Source: RGIG4074 sp964615285 | GTDB taxonomy: Bacteria > Bacillota > Clostridia > Christensenellales > Borkfalkiaceae | Direction of reading: 5' to 3' | DNA length: 34,540 nt | Assembly (NCBI GenBank): GCA_964615285.1 | Contig: CAZTND010000017.1 | Location: 1-34,540 of the forward strand | In this document: positions 29,814-34,540 of the stretch, one piece after another | How the letters are laid out: every line of letters begins with the position of its first letter | Position numbering within the stretch: position 1 is the first letter of the stretch | The notes under the pieces: model-generated | Told to the model about the DNA's origin: nothing | The model's database searches: none | The model's input: only the letters and a program-made list of their open reading frames with translations | Position numbers and translations under genes: made by a program

Positions 29814-30650
29814 TCAAAATTCGAGCTCGTCGCCCGCCGCATAGACGCGGAACCTGTCCCCCAGCGCGACAGCCAGGCGGGTGCGGGCATAGGCGCCCGT
29901 ATCATGCCCCGCATACCAGACGGCCTGCCCGCCGGAAAGGGCGTTCACGATTTCGTCGATGTACCGATTGCACACGGACATGTCCCCGCCGTCCGGCAGA
30001 TATGCCCCGCCCACGACCCAGGCAAGGGAACCGCCGAGGCTGCGCTCGATCAGCTCCTCGGCGTGCCCGACGATGCGGGCGAGCCCCGCATGCGCCCCGC
30101 CGCAAAAAAGCGCCCACCGCTTGTCCGCCGACCGCACCAAGAGATACATTTCATGCGTGAAATCGTCCGCAACGATCCCGCCCTCGCCGTCGCGGCGGAA
30201 GTACGCCGGTTCGGCGGGAAACGGCTCTTCGTCCGCCGCCGCCAGCGAAAAGGTGACGAACGATCCGTCCTTTTCGGCAAAGTAATTTTTACAGCGCAAA
30301 ATGCGCCGGAGGGAGCGCAGCCGGTCGTCGGGCGCGATGCTCTTCCGCCCGAAAACGCCCTTTTTCCAGCGGGGGTCGAAGGCGTTCAGCCGCGCATAGA
30401 CGACGGCGCGGCGGTTCTCTTTGAGAAAGGGCGGCAGGCCGCCCGTATCCTCCGGCAGGCCGCTGGGCAGGAACGCCGTATCCACCGCGTCGGAGGGGAT
30501 GTGCAGCCGCGCCATATTGCCGACCGCCGTCCCGTCCGCGCCGAATCCGTAGAGGAGCACCCTGTCCCCCGTGCGGATGAGAACGCTCTGTCCCCTGTCC
30601 CGTTTCAAACCCTTTGCCGCCTCCCGGGCGGATATCACCGTCGCCTTCAA
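29814..30650 (-). CDS. Metallo-beta-lactamase-fold protein lacking the metal-binding motif (pseudoenzyme)
   Basis: The 278 residues follow the layout of the MBL family related to ribofuranosylaminobenzene phosphate synthase. They include a strand-loop QSVLIRTGDRVLLYGFG (usually ...LFDTG), then PSGLPEDTGGL at 62-72 where active members have SHGHxDHTGGL, then CGGAHAGLARIVGHAEEL (183-200, usually TGCSHSGIxNI), VVGGAYL (212-218, usually GGFHL) and AGHDTG (247-252, usually xHCTG). All four HxHxDH residues are replaced, while the late motifs keep two histidines. Catalysis of the usual kind seems impossible; a binding or regulatory role is more likely. It has its own promoter. Confidence 0.72.
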   Translation of the reverse strand: MKATVISAREAAKGLKRDRGQSVLIRTGDRVLLYGFGADGTAVGNMARLHIPSDAVDTAFLPSGLPEDTGGLPPFLKENRRAVVYARLNAFDPRWKKGVFGRKSIAPDDRLRSLRRILRCKNYFAEKDGSFVTFSLAAADEEPFPAEPAYFRRDGEGGIVADDFTHEMYLLVRSADKRWALFCGGAHAGLARIVGHAEELIERSLGGSLAWVVGGAYLPDGGDMSVCNRYIDEIVNALSGGQAVWYAGHDTGAYARTRLAVALGDRFRVYAAGDELEF

Positions 30651-30715
30651 CGAAGTTTCCTCCTTGCGTGCAGATCCTTCCGTCTTTCAGGCGGAAGTTC
30701 TCTCGTTTTCTTTTT

Positions 30716-30751
30716 ATTATAACGGAAAAAAAGCGGAAAGTCAACTTCCGC
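30716..30751 (-). promoter_or_regulatory. Promoter of the MBL-fold gene, overlapping a terminator hairpin
   Basis: Minus strand TTGACT (30739-30744), 17 bases, TATAAT (30716-30721). The -35 box is the loop of an inverted repeat AAGCGGAA/TTCCGCTT followed by more Ts on the same strand, which forms an intrinsic terminator for incoming htrA transcription. The leader also has CTTCCG/CGGAAG. Confidence 0.7.
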
Positions 30752-30798
30752 TTTTCATTTTTTCGACCCATGCCCGCAAAAATCCGCATTTCCGCCCG

Positions 30799-30829
30799 AA
30801 AAAAGGCGCGCCGTATCTTCCGGCGCGCC
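30799..30829 (-). terminator. Terminator of htrA
   Basis: GGCGCGCC and GGCGCGCC pair around nine bases (30805-30829), followed by six Ts on the minus strand. Confidence 0.9.
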
Positions 30830-30858
30830 TCGCCCGATCCTTTTATATTCCGCCGCGC

Positions 30859-32250
30859 TCAGGCGGTCGCGGTGAAATAGTTTTCGCTGTCAAAGGGGAT
30901 GGCGACCGTCGTCGCTTCCCCGTTCCGCTCGACCGACACGGTCATCGTATCGCCCAGCCGTATCCGCCAGAGGAGGTCGCTGATCTGCCAGGAATGGTCG
31001 ATATCGACCGTATAATAGGTCCCCTCGCCGTTGCTCAGGCTGACGGAACGGATGACGTCCCCCGACTGCAACAGTCCTGCGGACGCGCCCGTGGAAACGC
31101 CCGTGATCGTCAGCGTGTCCTGCGTGTAGAATTTGTTGTTCTCATCGTCGTACACCTGTTTGCTTGCGGAAGTCTGCACGGTGACGCCCATCGTTGCCTT
31201 ATCCACCGACGTGACGGCGGAGGAAGAGCCCGCGCCCTCATACGCGTCAATGATGGAATCGGCGATGCCCGCGACGCGGTTGATCGGCAAAACGCTGTTG
31301 ACGTTCTGCGCGTCCTCGTCGCTGCTGCCGGCGAACAGAATGCCGATGAGCCTTCCGTCTGCATCGAACATACCCCCGCCCGAATTGCCGGGGCTGGCGG
31401 CGGAATCCGTGCGGATGGCGCGCAGTTCCAGCGTTTCGGTTCCCGCGGCGTTGGAGATGAGAATGGGCTCGTTTTCCACGGACACGATACCCGTCGTAAC
31501 GGAAAGGCCCTCGCCCAGCGCGTTGCCGATGAGGTAGACCTCGTCGCCCACCGCAATGCCGTCCGAGTCGCCGACGGTCACCGCCTCCGCCAAGCTGTCT
31601 TTCAGCACGTCGCTGTCCTCCACTTTGAGGACGGCGAGATCTTCGCTCATGACGTACCCGACGAGAGAGCACTTGATGCGGTAATCCGTGCTGCGATACA
31701 GCTCCCCGGTCGAATCATGGTACAGCCCCTCCAACCCGTAGAGATAGGCGTAATAGGAGGCTTCCCCCGATTTTGTATATGTCGCGCCGCCGTCGGTTAT
31801 CGTTTCATTCATATAGACGACGTGGCAGTTGGTGACGATATAGGCGTCGCCCGCCTCCCTGTCCAGCGTATAGATGACCCCGCTGCCGGAGGAAATAAAC
31901 GAGACGGCGGAACTGCCGCCGCCGGGCATGCCCCCGCCGCCGCGGACCGTGTAGGTGCACTCCACTTCGATGCTGACCACGCTGGCGAGCGAAGCGTTGA
32001 TGGATCTGCCGAGGTCGCTGCCCGCTTCGTAGGTGTATTCGGGGTTCAGATACTGCGCGACGAACTCCGAATAGGTGCCGTCGAATTCGCCTGCGTCGAC
32101 CAACTGCTGATAGACGCTGTACAGATTGAAGCCCTCGCCGTCCCTGCCGTCGGAGCCGAGCGCCGCGACGACGAGCGCCGCGACCGATAGAATGACGGCG
32201 AGTGCAATTGCTGCCGTTGCGGCCACGGCCGCCCATGTCTTTTTGCTCAT
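30859..32250 (-). CDS. htrA: HtrA/DegP-like membrane-anchored serine protease with PDZ domain
   Basis: HtrA proteases degrade or refold damaged proteins outside the membrane. The 463-residue protein has an N-terminal membrane anchor (about 6-31) and a short Gly-rich motif, GSDGRDGEGFNLYSVYQQL then GTYSEFVAQYL, of the sort seen on clostridial surface proteins. A trypsin-like domain follows with His143 (TNCHVVY), Asp204 (SEDLAVLKV) and Ser290 (SPGNSGGGMFD), then a PDZ domain (about 350-455). All three catalytic residues are present. A Gly/Pro-rich insert (GGGGMPGGG, 104-112) is coded by a GGGCATGCCC palindrome. The ATG at 32250, six bases after GGATGG, is preferred to 32259. Confidence 0.9.
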   Translation of the reverse strand: MSKKTWAAVAATAAIALAVILSVAALVVAALGSDGRDGEGFNLYSVYQQLVDAGEFDGTYSEFVAQYLNPEYTYEAGSDLGRSINASLASVVSIEVECTYTVRGGGGMPGGGSSAVSFISSGSGVIYTLDREAGDAYIVTNCHVVYMNETITDGGATYTKSGEASYYAYLYGLEGLYHDSTGELYRSTDYRIKCSLVGYVMSEDLAVLKVEDSDVLKDSLAEAVTVGDSDGIAVGDEVYLIGNALGEGLSVTTGIVSVENEPILISNAAGTETLELRAIRTDSAASPGNSGGGMFDADGRLIGILFAGSSDEDAQNVNSVLPINRVAGIADSIIDAYEGAGSSSAVTSVDKATMGVTVQTSASKQVYDDENNKFYTQDTLTITGVSTGASAGLLQSGDVIRSVSLSNGEGTYYTVDIDHSWQISDLLWRIRLGDTMTVSVERNGEATTVAIPFDSENYFTATA

Positions 32251-32318
32251 AACTACCATCCTTACTTTATATTTGATACTTTATCCTGCATACCGTCCCG
32301 CCGCCGCGCGGCCCTTTC

Positions 32319-33701
32319 TCACAGAAAGGCGCGGAAGGCGAGATAGGTATGGTAAAGATCGCCTTTGGAGATCAGTTCATAGGGAGAATGCATGGAGATG
32401 ACGGGCGTGCCCACGTCCAGCGTGTCGATGTTTTTGGAGGCGATGTATTTCGCCACCGTGCCGCCGCCGCCGAGGTCGACTTTGCCCAGCTCCGACGTCT
32501 GCCAGACCACGCCGGCGGCGTTCAGAAGGGCGGCGACCCTGCCCATGAACTCCCCGCTTGCATCCGACGCGCCGCTCTTGCCCCGCGCGCCCGTATATTT
32601 CATGAGCGCGACCCCGCACGAACAGACCGCCGCGTTGTTCTTTTCGAAGGCATCCGAAAACGTGGGATCGTACGCCGACGTGACGTCCGCCGAAAGACAG
32701 GCGGAAGCCGCGCGTACCGCGCGCACGTTTTTGCCGAGCGCCGCGCAGATCTCTTCCAGAAGGTCGGTGAACAGGGCGTTCTGCATCCCCGTCACGCCCT
32801 CGCTGCCGATCTCCTCTTTGTCGGCAAGCACGGTCATGGTCGTGCCCTTTCCGGCATATTCGAGCTGCGCCATGAGGGCGGGGAAGGCGCAGACCTTGTC
32901 GTCGTGCCCGTAGGCGGCGATGTATGCCCCGTCAAAGCCCACATCCCGGGGTTTGAGGGCGGGCACGGCGGTGAGTTCGGCGCTCAGAAAATCCTCTTCC
33001 CGAATGCCGTATTTCCGGTACAGCAGCTGTAAAACGCCGTTTTTGACCGGGTCTTTCCCGGCACCCTTTTTCTCCTCGTTTTCCCCCTTTTCCGCGGGCA
33101 TGCCCCCGACCCAGATGTTCAGTTCTTCCCCCTCGACCCCGACGGCGAGCCGCCGTTCGTTCTGCTTTTGGGCGAGATGGGGCAAAAGGTCGGAGATATA
33201 GAAAACGGGATCGTTTTCCTCCTCGCCGATAACGATCTCCCGGACCGAACCGTCGGCAAGCGTCACAACGCCGTGGAGGGCCAGCGGAATGGCGGTCCAC
33301 TGGTATTTTTTCAGTCCGCCGTAGTAATGGGTCTTGAAGAAAGCGCCGCCCGCCTTTTCATACAGCGGCACGGGTTTCAGGTCCAGGCGGGGCGAATCGA
33401 TGTGCGCCGCCAGGATGCGCACGCCCGTCCGTTCGATGTCCTCTTCGCCGACGGTGAAGAGAAACAAATTTTTGCCGCGGTTGTTGTAATACCGCTTATC
33501 GCCGACGGCAAGTTGCTCGCCGAAGCGGAAGGGCCTGTATCCCGCGCGCTCCGCCATGGCGACGGAGAGACTGACGGCGTCCCGCTCGGTCTTGGCGTAG
33601 CTCAAAAAATCCTTGTATTTCTGCGCGAACGCCTCTATGTTTTTTTTCTGACCTTCGTCCGCGACTTCATAGACATTTTTCCGTTTGTAAGCGAGTTCCA
33701 T
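32319..33701 (-). CDS. M18 family aminopeptidase
   Basis: M18 aminopeptidases are dodecameric, cytosolic di-zinc enzymes that remove N-terminal (often acidic) residues from peptides. The 460-residue protein carries RILAAHIDSPRLDLKPVPLY (first metal histidine), AYGHDDKVCAFPALMA (bridging Asp), LADKEEIGSEGVTGMQ (Glu pair), ASACLSADVTSAYDP and ISMHSPYELISKGDLY (last histidine). It is close to the putative M18 enzymes usually found in Clostridia. A Lys/Glu/Gly-rich insert (GGMPAEKGENEEKKGAGKD) follows NIWV and coincides with a GGGCATGCCC palindrome. CGGAGG precedes the ATG. htrA follows 68 bases later without a clear terminator, so read-through is possible. Confidence 0.93.
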   Translation of the reverse strand: MELAYKRKNVYEVADEGQKKNIEAFAQKYKDFLSYAKTERDAVSLSVAMAERAGYRPFRFGEQLAVGDKRYYNNRGKNLFLFTVGEEDIERTGVRILAAHIDSPRLDLKPVPLYEKAGGAFFKTHYYGGLKKYQWTAIPLALHGVVTLADGSVREIVIGEEENDPVFYISDLLPHLAQKQNERRLAVGVEGEELNIWVGGMPAEKGENEEKKGAGKDPVKNGVLQLLYRKYGIREEDFLSAELTAVPALKPRDVGFDGAYIAAYGHDDKVCAFPALMAQLEYAGKGTTMTVLADKEEIGSEGVTGMQNALFTDLLEEICAALGKNVRAVRAASACLSADVTSAYDPTFSDAFEKNNAAVCSCGVALMKYTGARGKSGASDASGEFMGRVAALLNAAGVVWQTSELGKVDLGGGGTVAKYIASKNIDTLDVGTPVISMHSPYELISKGDLYHTYLAFRAFL

Positions 33702-33726
33702 GCTTTGCCTCCGTTTTTTTCCTTTC

Positions 33727-33755
33727 ATTATACCATGCCTTTTCGCATTTGGCAA
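33727..33755 (-). promoter_or_regulatory. Promoter of the M18 aminopeptidase gene
   Basis: Minus strand TTGCCA (33750-33755), 17 bases, TATAAT (33727-33732). A second TATAAT lies at 33811-33816, just downstream of directly repeated TTCACA elements (33828-33842), and may be a further promoter. Confidence 0.7.
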
Positions 33756-34448
33756 GCCCGGAAAAATATTTTCTCGGCGACTTTTCCCGCTTCCCCTTCT
33801 TTATATTCCCATTATATCCGCGATTCATGTGAACTTTGTGAATATTTTTTTAAGATACGGATAAAAAATTTTAAGGGTATGCGAAAATTCCGCCCCTTTT
33901 CTTTTCGCCGCGCGGCGCGTTTCACCATGATTTTCACCATTTTTCCGCAAAAAACGCGGCCGTTTTGCCAAAACGTCCGCGTCCGTTCCTCTTTTTTCAC
34001 CCATCCGCTCCCCCGCCCCGCACACAGGGCGGCAATGCTTTTCATGAAACAAAGAACTTTTTCATTATACATCAATAAAGACATCTCATTCATACCGGTG
34101 AGGATTTTTACATGCAGTTATATTTTGGCGGCAATAAAAGAAACCGAAACGGTTGACATTATTTGATTGCGGTTCAATTCCATCCTTGTCTTTTATTGAT
34201 GAGATACCATCGCTTAAAGATCTGATATTTACCGAAACAAATATAACAGATGGAGATTTACGCCCTTGTCTGTGTCCGAAATCCGCATGGTGATCGTCAG
34301 GAAAGAGGCATTATAATATCAAAACAGATCTGTTGCCTCACCGATAAAACAAGTTGCGCTCTATACAGCGCGCACGTTCCCGCCTCCCTTTTTTCCGTAT
34401 TTTTGCAAGACAGACGGACGCACTCTATCGCGGAGCGTATATATAATT
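33756..34448. other. AT-rich gene-free region
   Basis: About 690 bases without a gene that I can support; the only longer frames lack ribosome-binding sites and resemble no family. It is clearly richer in A and T than the rest. It holds direct TGTGAA repeats (33828-33842), an orphan minus-strand terminator (33949-33981) and a pair of inverted repeats (34070-34082 and 34188-34201). Confidence 0.6.
33949..33981 (-). terminator. Orphan intrinsic terminator
   Basis: On the minus strand CGCGG-A-CGTTTT and AAAACG-G-CCGCG pair around GGC (33955-33981) and six Ts follow directly. No gene upstream on this strand explains it, apart from the tRNA, which has its own terminator-like hairpin. Confidence 0.65.
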
Positions 34449-34484
34449 AAAAAAGAGAGAACAGCGATGAGTCCTCTCTTTTTT
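34449..34484. terminator. Terminator-like hairpin next to the tRNA-Arg gene
   Basis: AAAAAAGAGAG and CTCTCTTTTTT pair around 14 bases. Read on the minus strand it follows the tRNA 3' end by one base and ends in TTTTTT, so it should end tRNA transcription. Confidence 0.75.
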
Positions 34485-34485
34485 C

Positions 34486-34540
34486 TGGTGTACCCGAATG
34501 GATTCGAACCATCGACACATAGCGTCGGAGGCTATTGCTC
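34486..34540 (-). tRNA. tRNA-Arg(CCG), 3' part (runs off the window)
   Basis: The minus strand reads from the D-stem 3' side (GAGC), base A, anticodon stem ATAGC, loop CTCCGAC with anticodon CCG, stem GCTAT, five-base variable loop GTGTC, T-stem GATGG with loop TTCGAAT and CCATT, acceptor strand CGGGTAC, discriminator A and encoded CCA (34486-34488). The anticodon stem pairs perfectly. The acceptor 5' strand and D-loop lie beyond position 34540. Confidence 0.93.

Noticed and set aside
33812..34093. 93-codon minus-strand frame in the AT-rich region
   Set aside because: No Shine-Dalgarno sequence, crosses an intrinsic terminator hairpin, and resembles no family.

Overview
This is a GC-rich segment of a Bacillota (Firmicutes) genome, most likely a spore-forming member of the Clostridia. 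The evidence is gene order and content. The series yqfC-yqfD-phoH-pgpH-ybeY-era-yqzL-recO is the classic Firmicutes cluster. yqfC and yqfD are sporulation genes. A NiaR-controlled nadABC operon and ruvX followed by a DUF1292 (YrzB-like) gene also fit. Promoters are mostly sigma-A type (TTGACA-17-TATAAT). A placement near Christensenellales is a guess from general look only. A 10-N gap at 15259-15268 shows that this is a scaffolded draft or metagenome assembly.

Layout. 1-6970 (minus strand): the 5' end of ppdK, then recO, yqzL, era, a hairpin-rich repeat block, ybeY, pgpH (without its extracellular sensor domain), phoH, yqfD and yqfC, with a candidate sigma-E promoter ahead of yqfC. 6971-11000: a CLC-type H+/Cl- antiporter gene diverges from a lysA-like gene; a second repeat block separates lysA from a flavin/rubredoxin protein (Hrb). 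11081-14812: nadA-nadB-nadC-niaR operon, with a NiaR-like palindrome on the nadA -35 box. 14882-15405: third repeat block. 15445-17441: rpsB-tsf. 17558-18855: a small Xre repressor with two operators and a divergent short terminated transcript, then ruvX and a yrzB-like gene. 19021-24700: a run of poorly known genes, including a Myb-like DNA-binding candidate, an unknown 304-residue protein, a two-helix membrane protein, a cyclophilin-like lipoprotein, a YiiX-like papain-fold protein and a CmpB-family membrane protein. 25082-28912: the rpmG-secE-nusG-rplK-rplA and rplJ-rplL translation/transcription cluster, cut off from rpoBC. 28949-33755: a zinc phospholipase C-like protein, a metallo-beta-lactamase-fold pseudoenzyme, an HtrA-like protease and an M18 aminopeptidase. 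33756-34540: an AT-rich gene-free stretch and the 3' part of a tRNA-Arg(CCG).

The most unusual material is the family of three mosaic intergenic blocks (2341-2690, 10042-10345, 14882-15405). Each is a chain of about ten short hairpins in roughly the same order and orientation. Arm sequences differ between copies while pairing is kept, so the blocks look like a structured, mobile or RNA-level element and not decayed coding sequence. One block sits inside the yqf-era operon where dgkA and cdd are found in Bacillus.

Other leads: a short divergent RNA candidate next to the Xre repressor, a perfect-consensus promoter in the gap left by the missing rpoB, two genes whose promoters imply leaderless mRNAs, and a metallo-beta-lactamase-fold protein that has lost its metal-binding motif.
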